Source: JAUVYV01 sp964394625
GTDB lineage: Bacteria; Planctomycetota; Phycisphaerae; Sedimentisphaerales; Anaerobacaceae
Reading direction: 5' to 3'
Length of the DNA stretch: 17,277 bases
Assembly: GCA_964394625.1 (NCBI GenBank)
Contig: CAYMYK010000042.1
Coordinates: 1 to 17,277, forward strand
Below are positions 6,816 to 14,900 of the stretch, one piece after another. Positions within the stretch are counted from its first letter, which is position 1; every line of letters begins with the position of its first letter. A program made the translations under genes and the position numbers. Below the pieces are notes generated by a model. That model made no database searches and was not told the DNA's origin. It saw only the letters and a list, made by a program, of their open reading frames with translations.

Positions 6816-8912
6816 CTATGTTTGCCCCAATGCCCTGACCAACTGCGGTATGCTTTCTTCGACCGTGCCTACGATATAGTAATCGCACTGCTTAAATATC
6901 GGAGCGTTCGGGTCGCTGTTGACGGCAACTATTGTCTCGGTGTTTGCGACGCCAATCATGTGCTGAATGGCGCCGCTGATACCGAGAGCGATGTACAGCT
7001 TAGGCCCGACCGCGGTGCCTGTCTGGCCGACCTGATGGACACGCTCGATAAAACCCTGCTCGACCGCGGCCCGTGAAGCCCCTCGCTCGACGGACGTATC
7101 CAGGCGCTTTGCCAGGGCATCGCACAGCTCGCCCACGAGCAGCTCGTAATTGTCCCTGTTCTGCATACCCTTGCCGCCGCTGACTATCACGTCGGCCTCG
7201 AAGTTGACTTGCCCGGCACCAAGCTCGGTCTTTATAATATCGAGACCTATCTCGTCTTTTGTGATGCGTACCTTATGTGTGATAACTTTGCCCGTTCTCG
7301 AATAGTCGGGCTCGAGGCGTTTCATCACACCCGGTCTGGCGGTGGCCATCTGGCTCCGGGAGTTTTTCGTGCAGATTGTCGCCATTACATTCCCGCCGAG
7401 CGCCGGCCGGGTCTGAAGAAGTATGCCTATCTGTCCCTTGCGCGAGCTGTCCCTTATATCCAGGCCGGTGCAGTCAGCCGTCAGGCCGCACTGCAGCCGA
7501 TACGAAACCAGCGGCGCCAGAATCCTGCCCTGCGGAGTCGCCGCGAACAACACAATCTGCGGCCGGTAGGTCTGTATCGCATCCGCCACGGCCTTGCGGT
7601 GCGCAGTCGGGTCGAACTCGGCGAGAAGCTCGTCTTCAACTATGTAGATATCGTCGGCGCCGGCGGCTATCAGCTCCCTGCTCGTCCGCTCGATACCGGC
7701 TCCCGCCACGACAACGCCGGTGCGGGTCCGAAGTGAATCCGCTAACTGCCGTGCCTTGCCTATAAGCTCGAACGTCGCCGGGTGCACGACGCCGTTGCGC
7801 TGCTCTGCCACGACCCATACCTGTCCGCTATAGCTCGGCCCTGTGAGCTTAAGGCCCTCGACCATATCTTCGAGGGCCTTTTTGTGGAATCGAATCTTCG
7901 CAGAAGCAAGAACTTTTTCCATAACCGAATCGTCAATCCGGCCGGCATCCGTTATCCCGAGGTCGTTGAGCGTCTCTCTCAGGGCGGCAAAGTCCTCGAT
8001 TTCCTTTGCCGTTGCCTCGAAGGGCCTGTCAAGCATATCCTGCCGGGCGGCCGGGAGGATATATGTGTCGGGCCCTGCGGTGCCGTTTTTTTGCTGTGTT
8101 TGGTTTGCCGGGGTGATGCTCTGCGCCAGTATCTTCGCCAGTGCCGGCGCATCCTTTACCTGGCGGCACTTTCGGGACGTTTTGCCGGGTGGAAAAACAC
8201 GAATTACGGTGGTTTTCGAGCCCTTTGCCCCAATCAACGTCGCATTTATGTCCTTGCTGGACCAGGTAATAATTTCGCCCCGGCCGGCCCGGCGAGACAG
8301 GGCAAAGGTTGCGAACAGCGGAAACTCGTAATTCGCGATGGTCAGGACGACGGGCCGATTTTTTGCAGCCACCACCTGGCTGCCGCCGCTGATGATGCGG
8401 GTAAACTCAAATCGCCCGCCCCTGAACCGTGCATCCGTTACGTATGCAATGCAGGGCACGCTAAGCTGCTCGGCTATCTGAGCAGGGACCTGGGCGGTGT
8501 CGCCGTCCACCGACTGCATCCCCGTTACAATATAGTAGTCTGTTCCGCCGCCGAGCATCTCTTTTACGATTTTACGAATTGCGAATGCGAGGGGATTGGC
8601 GGTGGCAACCGTGTCGGCGCCGCCGAGCGCCCGGTCGGTGAGCAGAACAACCTTGTCGGCACACCGGCTCAAACCGTAACGCAGAACCTCTTGAGCCATC
8701 GGCGGGCCCATAGTAAGCACCACTATCTTTGCGCCGGCATCGCCGCCGAGCTTACGCATCTGATTTGCAAAGGCCAGCGCCTGTGAGTCAAGCTCGTTGA
8801 TGACGCTCGCAAGGCGCGTTCGAATCAGCGTCCCTGTGTCGGGGTCGAAGGCGTTGTCGGTAATCTGTGAAACGTCCGGAACCTGTTTCACCAAGACTAT
8901 GTAGTTGCTCAT
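6816..8912 (-). CDS. Single-chain electron transfer flavoprotein (EtfB-EtfA fusion)
   Basis: One 698-residue chain carries both ETF subunits. Residues 1 to about 260 are the beta subunit: it starts YIVLVKQVPD, has GADTVAT (98-104) and the nucleotide-site block SVDGDTAQV. A linker of about 100 residues follows (about 260-362, with a charged helical part). Residues from about 363 are the alpha subunit: QVWVVAEQRNG, ARPGVM, then GQTGTAVGPK (629-638), GISGAIQH (644-651) and NSDPNAPIF (665-673), the FAD-binding domain. ETF is a soluble carrier from acyl-CoA or amine dehydrogenases to ETF-QO, encoded directly downstream. The GADTVAT stretch resembles the second-flavin site of bifurcating EtfB rather than that of plain mitochondrial-type EtfB. 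ATG at 8912 has AGGATAAGG before it. The fusion order is beta then alpha. Confidence 0.93.
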   Translation of the reverse strand: MSNYIVLVKQVPDVSQITDNAFDPDTGTLIRTRLASVINELDSQALAFANQMRKLGGDAGAKIVVLTMGPPMAQEVLRYGLSRCADKVVLLTDRALGGADTVATANPLAFAIRKIVKEMLGGGTDYYIVTGMQSVDGDTAQVPAQIAEQLSVPCIAYVTDARFRGGRFEFTRIISGGSQVVAAKNRPVVLTIANYEFPLFATFALSRRAGRGEIITWSSKDINATLIGAKGSKTTVIRVFPPGKTSRKCRQVKDAPALAKILAQSITPANQTQQKNGTAGPDTYILPAARQDMLDRPFEATAKEIEDFAALRETLNDLGITDAGRIDDSVMEKVLASAKIRFHKKALEDMVEGLKLTGPSYSGQVWVVAEQRNGVVHPATFELIGKARQLADSLRTRTGVVVAGAGIERTSRELIAAGADDIYIVEDELLAEFDPTAHRKAVADAIQTYRPQIVLFAATPQGRILAPLVSYRLQCGLTADCTGLDIRDSSRKGQIGILLQTRPALGGNVMATICTKNSRSQMATARPGVMKRLEPDYSRTGKVITHKVRITKDEIGLDIIKTELGAGQVNFEADVIVSGGKGMQNRDNYELLVGELCDALAKRLDTSVERGASRAAVEQGFIERVHQVGQTGTAVGPKLYIALGISGAIQHMIGVANTETIVAVNSDPNAPIFKQCDYYIVGTVEESIPQLVRALGQT

Positions 8913-9093
8913 TTGCCTTATCCTGCTTATTTATTGCACGTATTTGTCATTATGTCCCAGGACCCCCGAAGGCCTCGAGGAGCGCCAAAGCGATGCGTCC
9001 GTGTCGGCCTGCCGGACCCCGGAACCGCCGCCCTGACGGGGCATAAATCGGCCTCTAACACAGCAAAAAGCCGTTGAACAGGCCAAAACTAAC

Positions 9094-9122
9094 AGTATAG
9101 CCGGGAAGGTCGCAAAAGTCAA
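9094..9122 (-). promoter_or_regulatory. Sigma-70-like promoter of the ETF operon
   Basis: On the - strand, TTGACT (9122-9117) and TATACT (9099-9094) are separated by exactly 17 bases. Each matches the consensus at five of six positions. A run of eight T lies just upstream of the -35 box and could act as an UP element. Transcription would start near 9087, giving a leader of about 175 nt before the EtfBA start. Confidence 0.7.
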
Positions 9123-9194
9123 AAAAAATGACCGTGCCGGGCGGGACGGGGGGTACGTGCCAAAACTCAAATCCGGAAAGCCCGATTTTTTAGC

Positions 9195-9223
9195 TTGCCT
9201 TGTTTTGCCCGATGCTGTTTAAT
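9195..9223 (+). promoter_or_regulatory. Sigma-70-like promoter of the corrinoid-protein gene
   Basis: TTGCCT (9195-9200) and TTTAAT (9218-9223) with a 17-base spacer. The -10 box matches at five of six positions and the -35 at four of six. Predicted start near 9230, leaving about 60 nt of leader that ends in the GGAG ribosome site at 9277-9280. Confidence 0.5.
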
Positions 9224-9289
9224 CGCGGTTTCAATTGCGGTGCAAACTCAAGGGTGTTCGATAAGTTCTTTTTTGTGGAGTAAAGCAAA

Positions 9290-9916
9290 ATGGCAGAGTT
9301 GAAAGCGCTGGCTGATGCAGTGATTAAAGGCGACCAAAACTCGGCGGTCGAGATTACCAAAGCGGCTCTGGCGGAGGGTATGCCGGCCGAAAGTGTGCTC
9401 AATGAGGGGCTGATTGCCGGTATGGATGTCGTCGGCGTCAGATTCAAAAACAACGAAGTGTATATCCCAGAGGTTCTCATTTCGGCCCGGGCGATGAAGA
9501 TGGCTATGGAAATACTCGAGCCCGAACTTGTCAAGGCCGGCGTCGAGCCGATAGGCAAATTGGTGGTCGGGACCGTCCAGGGCGATTTGCACGATATCGG
9601 CAAGAACCTCGTGGCTATGATGCTCAAGGGCGCCGGCTTCGAGGTCATCGACCTCGGGGTGGACGTTTCCTCCGAGAACTTTGTCGAGCAGGCAAAAAGC
9701 AATGGCGCTCAGTTGATTGGCATTAGTGCGCTTCTGACGACCACTATGCCCGGTATGGAAAGCACATTAAAGGCAGTCAGGGACTCAAGCCTGGCTGTGA
9801 AAGTAATGATTGGAGGCGCTCCTGTAACCTCGGGCTATGCCGAGAAAATCGGCGCCGATGGTTACGCTCCCGATGCCGCCTCGGCGGTTGACCTTGCCAA
9901 AAAGCTTATCGCCTGA
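9290..9916 (+). CDS. Corrinoid (cobalamin-binding) methyltransferase protein
   Basis: A 208-residue protein of the MtaC/MtbC/MttC-like family, which carries a methyl group on a B12-type cofactor between a substrate methyltransferase and an acceptor methyltransferase. The N-terminal helical cap domain (about 1-85) includes GMDVVGVRFKNNEVYIPEVL. The Rossmann-like B12 domain has VQGDLHDIGKN, giving the D99-x-H101-x-x-G104 signature in which His101 is the lower cobalt ligand. It is followed by the SALLTTTMPGM loop and the GGAPVTSGYAEKIGADGYAPDA end that holds the nucleotide tail. The length is normal. GGAG at 9277-9280 supports the ATG at 9290. No methyltransferase partner gene is present in the window, so it may pair with one elsewhere. 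It is its own transcription unit, with a promoter before and a terminator after. Confidence 0.92.
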   Translation: MAELKALADAVIKGDQNSAVEITKAALAEGMPAESVLNEGLIAGMDVVGVRFKNNEVYIPEVLISARAMKMAMEILEPELVKAGVEPIGKLVVGTVQGDLHDIGKNLVAMMLKGAGFEVIDLGVDVSSENFVEQAKSNGAQLIGISALLTTTMPGMESTLKAVRDSSLAVKVMIGGAPVTSGYAEKIGADGYAPDAASAVDLAKKLIA

Positions 9917-9951
9917 GCCGGTTATGTGCCGGCATCTCTCAATTGCCATCT

Positions 9952-9981
9952 AAAACAGCGCCGTCCGGTGCTGTTTTTTTT
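9952..9981 (+). terminator. Intrinsic terminator after the corrinoid-protein gene
   Basis: AACAGCGCC (9954-9962) pairs with GGTGCTGTT (9967-9975) with one G-U pair and a four-base loop, followed by a run of T through 9981. The A-run on the left arm extends the pairing. It lies 35 bp past the stop and separates this gene from the sigma-factor gene. Confidence 0.85.
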
Positions 9982-10072
9982 GCGCAGAAACCGGTACAAT
10001 GCCTCCGCAGCCGGCACAAAAACCTGCTGCCGGGACCAAATACGTCGGGGCAACGCGGTTTGTGTTGAAGGT

Positions 10073-11770
10073 ATGAGGCCGATACGCGACCAAAATCTGG
10101 CACAGTTGCTGATGCAGATGCGGTTCACACCCCCTGCGAAGCGCCACGGGCAGCTCGAGGCCGCCGAACGGCTTTTAACCATCATCGATGAGAAAAAGAA
10201 ATATCCGTTCGAGTTTGTCTGTTACAAAATCACCGGTTACCGCCCAAAAGGTGAGGACGCCCGGCATCTTATCAGGGGAAGCCAGCTTGCTGACGACCTG
10301 AGGGTTCTGATATGGAAGCTCTCGGGCCGCCTTGCGGCGCCCGTTTCGCTTCAGCCGGAGAAGGTATCTACAACGGCCGAGCTTGCCGGGCAGCTTGGTG
10401 TTTCCACAAAAACCATCGGTCGCTGGCGGAAGAAGGGGCTGTTGTCAAGAAAGTATCTGTTTGACGACGGAGTCAAACGAATCGGTTTTCTGCGGTCGGC
10501 CGTCGAAAAATTTCTCGAGTCGAATTCATCACTGGCGGAAAATGCGGCGAGGTTCAGGCACCTCAGCAAAAAGGAGAAGGCGGTTATCGTAAGCCGTGCC
10601 GCCGTCCTCAGTAAGAACACCAAAATGAGCAGGCGCCAAGTCATCCGGCAGATATCGCGTGAAACCGGCAGGGGACACGAAACCATAAGGAATTTGCTCC
10701 TCAATTACCAAAGGGAAAACCCCAAAAAAGCGTCGGCCATCGCACAGTCGCCGGGAGCAATCGAGCACGCCGACGCGGCCGAACTCTATAAGCTCTACAA
10801 CCAGGGCGTCGGGGCCGGCGAGCTGGCCAAACGCTTTCGACGAAGCAGAAGCTCGGTTTACCGAATCATCAATCGAAAAAGAGCAAGGGTGCTTCTCGCA
10901 ACGAAAATTGAATTCATTATGAGCGACGAATTCCCTGAGCCGGACGCATCGGAAAAAATTCTTGCTGGTAGCAAACAAAACGCAATTATTCCAGCCGGCA
11001 ACGTTGGCCGGCCCTCAAACCTCACCGGAAGCTCGCTTGGCAGGTATTTAGAGACGATAGAGAGTATTGCGCCTTTGAACAGGGAACAGGAAATGGAGCT
11101 GTTCCGCAGGTATAATTATCTCAAGTACCTTGCGCATCTCAGCAGAAGGGCTGTAAGGCCCGAGCGTGCCTGCGGCAGGACGCTCAGGAAGATTGAGGGC
11201 TGTCTCGGCCGGGCCGAAGCAATCAAAAAGGTGATAATAGAGTCAAATCTCCGGCTGGTCGTCTCAATCGCAAACAGGCACACGCGTACCAGAGCTAACC
11301 TTCCTGAGCTGGTGAGCGAGGGCAATGTTTCTCTTATGCGTGCGGTCGAAAAGTTTGACTACCGAAAGGGCTTCAGGTTCGCCACCTACGCGAGCTGGGC
11401 AATCTCGAAGGATTTTGCCCGGAAGATACCCGCCGAGGCGTCAAGACGACGCAGAACAAGCGACACAGGACTCGACGAGCTGCAGACGGACCGTCGAGCA
11501 GGAACCGCCGCCGGTGTCGTTGCCGTCGAACGCGCAAGGCACAATCTCATCCGGGTTATTGAAAACAATCTCGACCGAAGAGAACAATATATAATAATAA
11601 ACCATTTCGGCCTGCTCGGGACGGTAATCAGAAAGAAAAAGAAGACCCTCGGACATATCGGCGACGAGCTGGGACTCAGTAAGGAAAGGGTCAGGCAAAT
11701 CGAGCTTGTCGCCCTTCAGAAGCTGAGAAAGTCGCTGAGTACCGAGGAATTCGAACTCTTGACCGGCTGA
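10073..11770 (+). CDS. Sigma-70-family RNA polymerase sigma factor with three N-terminal HTH modules
   Basis: A 565-residue protein. I chose ATG at 10073; the longer frame to 9926 would run through the terminator hairpin. The ribosome site is poor (GAAGG lies too close), so the start is not certain. A TACAAT box at 9995 may be its -10. Domains in order: a helical N-terminus; a MerR-like HTH (TTAELAGQLGVSTKTIGRW, about 97-143); a second HTH-like segment (RRQVIRQISRETGRGHETI, about 184-211); a third (GELAKRFRRSRSSVYRIINR, about 234-270); sigma region 1.2 (SLGRYLETIESIAPLNREQE, from about 321); region 2 (NLRLVVSIANRH and VEKFDYRKGFRFATYASWAI, to about 443); a short basic stretch instead of a full region 3; and region 4 (LGHIGDELGLSKERVRQIEL, to about 559). 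It should direct polymerase to a gene subset; the target is unknown. No anti-sigma gene is adjacent. Confidence 0.85.
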   Translation: MRPIRDQNLAQLLMQMRFTPPAKRHGQLEAAERLLTIIDEKKKYPFEFVCYKITGYRPKGEDARHLIRGSQLADDLRVLIWKLSGRLAAPVSLQPEKVSTTAELAGQLGVSTKTIGRWRKKGLLSRKYLFDDGVKRIGFLRSAVEKFLESNSSLAENAARFRHLSKKEKAVIVSRAAVLSKNTKMSRRQVIRQISRETGRGHETIRNLLLNYQRENPKKASAIAQSPGAIEHADAAELYKLYNQGVGAGELAKRFRRSRSSVYRIINRKRARVLLATKIEFIMSDEFPEPDASEKILAGSKQNAIIPAGNVGRPSNLTGSSLGRYLETIESIAPLNREQEMELFRRYNYLKYLAHLSRRAVRPERACGRTLRKIEGCLGRAEAIKKVIIESNLRLVVSIANRHTRTRANLPELVSEGNVSLMRAVEKFDYRKGFRFATYASWAISKDFARKIPAEASRRRRTSDTGLDELQTDRRAGTAAGVVAVERARHNLIRVIENNLDRREQYIIINHFGLLGTVIRKKKKTLGHIGDELGLSKERVRQIELVALQKLRKSLSTEEFELLTG

Positions 11771-11800
11771 GAAGCTCTTACGTCGCGCGTCGCTTTCAAG

Positions 11801-11829
11801 TTGACAAATCGCCGCACATCTGTAATAAT
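11801..11829 (+). promoter_or_regulatory. Strong extended -10 promoter of the rhamnosidase gene
   Basis: A perfect TTGACA (11801-11806), a 17-base spacer and AATAAT (11824-11829, five of six), with TG at 11821-11822 forming an extended -10. The start would be near 11836, with about 85 nt of leader before the ATG. This is the best-looking promoter in the window and indicates housekeeping-sigma expression of the secreted enzyme. Confidence 0.75.
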
Positions 11830-11907
11830 ATCGTCTATGGGTGCTCAGCCGTCGCTTTGTAAAATTGTTTAATCTGATGTGCTGTGGTTTGGCGGTTATT
11901 ATTCGTC

Positions 11908-11916
11908 GAGGAGGTG
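11908..11916 (+). promoter_or_regulatory. Near-perfect Shine-Dalgarno deciding the rhamnosidase start
   Basis: GAGGAGGTG lies four bases before the ATG at 11921. This rules out the in-frame upstream start at 11879 and puts the signal peptide exactly at the N-terminus. Confidence 0.8.
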
Positions 11917-11920
11917 TAAC

Positions 11921-14900
11921 ATGAAAGCGCGTTTTTTTATCCTTTTGTGTCCTGTGCTCCTTTTTGTCGCTGCGCTCGTGGCCCGCGGAGACATAATCAT
12001 CCTGCAGCCCGGCAGCTCGCCGACGGTGAGCGAACGGGACACAACCTCGGACCAATATACAATCTCACTGACTGCGGCTCCCGGTTCGACGGTTACCGTC
12101 TATGCCGAGACGCTCGAGCCAAATCAGGTTAACGTTACCTCTTCGGTTACCTTTACACCAGGCGACTGGACGCCAAAGATTGTCACCGTTACCGCAATCG
12201 ACGATAACGATATAGAAACACAGCCGCACTACGTCTTGATTCGCCACACCGTCAGCAGCACCGACCCGGCCTACAATGGATTTGAGCCGCCAGACATACT
12301 TGTCACCATCAACGATAACGACTGCGGCTCGCTGGGCTATTTCGCCGAAGACCTCAACGCCGACTGTAACGTCGATTTTCTCGATTACGCCATTGTCGCT
12401 ATCGACTGGCTCAGCGAGACCGACCCCGGCCTTGATATCAACGGAAATAATTTTGTGGATATGAACGATTTAGTGCATCTGGCGTCAAAGTGGTTGAGCT
12501 GCACCTGGCCCGGCCGTCCGATATGCATAGAACCGCTCGGCTTCAAGCTATTCTGCGAATACCGCAGCGAATCTGTCGGTGTCGATGTCCCCGGCCCGCG
12601 CCTTGGCTGGATTATCGAAACGGACATTCGGGATTTCCATCAGACGGCGTATCAGGTTCTCGTTGCAACCAGCCCCGACAAGCTGACCGAGCAAAAGGCC
12701 GACCTCTGGAACTCCGGCAAGGTCATCTCGAGCAGGTCAATTAACATTGCGTACGCAGGTACGGCTCTTATCTCGCAGATGCGCTGCTACTGGAAGCTGA
12801 GAATATGGGACGGCGAGGGGCGGGTCTCTGTTTTCAGCCGGCCATCGTACTGGCAGATGGGCCTTTTGAACCCGTCCGACTGGACGGGTATCTGGCTCAA
12901 CGATGGAAAACCGACGCCGGCAACCTATGACGACTTTTTCAAAGACGACCCGGCCCCGTTGTTCAGGAAGGAATTTACGGTCTTCAAACCCGTTAAACGG
13001 GCGACGCTTTACATCAGCGGCCTGGGCTACTACAAGGCCCTGCTTAACGGTTCACAAATCAGCGACGCTGTGCTTGACCCCGGCTGGACGACGTACTCGC
13101 GGCGCGTGTATTACTCGAGCTGCGACGTGACCGATAAGCTCGCTGCTGGTCAAAACTGTATTCTCGCCGAGCTTGGCAACGGCTGGTACAACCCGCTGCC
13201 GATGGAGCTTTTCTGCAGCTTCAACTTCCGTGATTACCTTACCGTCGGCCGGCCCCGGCTCATCGCCCGGCTTGGTATAGAATACACCGACGGCACAAAC
13301 GGCTCGGTCGTTACCGACACAACCTGGAAGGTCGCCGAAGGCCCGCTCTTACGCAACAACGTCTATACCGGAACGAAATACGATGCCCGCCTTGAAATCC
13401 CCGGCGCCGAATCGCCCGGCTTCGACGACTCCGGCTGGGCGGACGCCAACCAGTCCCTCGAACCGATAGGGACATTGCGCTCGCAACTCACACCGCCCGT
13501 AAGAGTAACCAAAACCGTCAAACCCGTTTCGCTCACCCAGCCGCTGCCCGGCGTGTACATCTTCGATATGGGCCAAAACTTGGCCGGCGTCGCCCGGCTA
13601 AACGTAAGCGGCGCCGCCGCGGGCGCCCGCATTCGAATGCGCTACGGCGAGCTGCTGCACGGCGACGGCACGCTCGACGTGTCCACAACCTTAGCCGGCT
13701 ACATCGGCTCATCGTGGTGCCACCCCGACCCGCCGGGTATGGCCGACGCCAACGACGTCTATATCTGTAAAGGCGCCGGCGCAGAGAACTATACACCGGC
13801 CTTTACCTTCCACGGCTTCAGGTACGTCGAGCTTACCGGCTATCCCGCTGCCCCGACGCTCGATACAATCGAAGGGCTGCGAATGAACTCGGACGTCAAT
13901 GCAGTCGGCACATTCGCCTGCTCGAACCCGATGTTCAATCGTTTATGGGATATGTTCGACTGGACAATTCGAAGCAACCTTTTTTCAATCCAGTCGGACT
14001 GCCCGGGCAGGGAAAAGCTCGGCTACGGCGGCGACATTGTATCGTCGAGCGAGGCCGTGATGTTCGACCTTGATATGTCGAATTTCTACCGGAAGCTTGT
14101 TCGCGACTTCAACGATGCCGTCCGGCCGAACGGCGGCCTGCCCGAAACCGCGCCTTATGTCGGTATCGACAGCGAGGGATTCGGGGACGGCTCAGGCCCT
14201 ATCGGCTGGGGTACCGCACATCCGATGCTGCTTTGGCAACTTCGTCAATACTACGGTAATGTTGAGCTGCTATCCGAGCAATATGAGGTAATGAAAAACT
14301 GGGTGGACCTGCTCAGCACAAACGCCGTCAACTACATAATCTCAAACGGTATCGGCGACCATGCCTCAATCGACCCGAAACCGGTCGCGCTTACCAGCAC
14401 CGCCTTTTACTACTATAACGCAAAGCTCTGTGCCGACATCGCCGCCATTCTTGGCCTGAGCCCAGATGCGGCTGCGTATGCAGCACTTGCCGAAAACATT
14501 AAAACCGCCTTCAACAATCAGTTCTTCAACTCCGCAACGGGCGTCTATGACAGCGGTACGCAGTGCTGCCAGGCCTTCCCGTTATACTTCGACCTTGTCC
14601 CCGACGGCTACCGCGACCTCGTTACCAGCGTCCTTATCGACAACATAACAGACCACTCAGGCCATCTGACTACCGGAATCTTCGCCACAAAGTATATGCT
14701 CGATGAGCTTACAGAAACGGGCAACGCCTACGCCGCCTATGCAATTGCAAACCAGCGAACCTACCCCGGCTACGGCTATATGCTCGACAACGGCGCGACA
14801 ACGATATGGGAGCAATGGAACGGCGGCGGCTCACGAAACCACCCAATGTTCGGCTCGGTCTGCGAATGGTTCGTAAAGGCCCTGGCCGGAATAAGCCCCG

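Larger units (their letters stand above)
8913..9289. other. Divergent regulatory region between the ETF operon and the corrinoid-protein gene
   Basis: A 377-bp gap holding back-to-back promoters for the two outward-facing units. The etf side has a G+C-rich leader of about 175 nt. CGTGCC occurs twice between the promoters (9133-9138 and 9156-9161), which could be a shared operator. I looked for a cobalamin riboswitch B12 box before the corrinoid-protein gene and did not find one. No gene in this stretch looks real. Confidence 0.6.

Noticed and set aside
6814..6888. N-terminal extension of ETF-QO by 25 residues
   Set aside because: It overlaps the 3' end of the EtfBA gene and is arginine-rich, whereas ATG at 6813 places the FAD motif at the usual distance from the start.
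7782..8786. A 334-codon open frame on the + strand
   Set aside because: It lies wholly antisense to the well-supported EtfBA gene. Its translation shows no family motif and a Cys/Arg-rich composition typical of antisense frames in G+C-rich genes.
8931..9170. A 79-codon frame upstream of EtfBA on the - strand
   Set aside because: It contains the -35 and -10 boxes of the predicted promoter, so its first half would not be transcribed from it, and no homology is apparent.
9230..9289. Cobalamin riboswitch before the corrinoid-protein gene
   Set aside because: The leader is too short and has no B12-box-like sequence.
9926..10072. N-terminal extension of the sigma factor by 49 residues
   Set aside because: It would begin before the intrinsic terminator hairpin and translate through its T-run; the residues look random.
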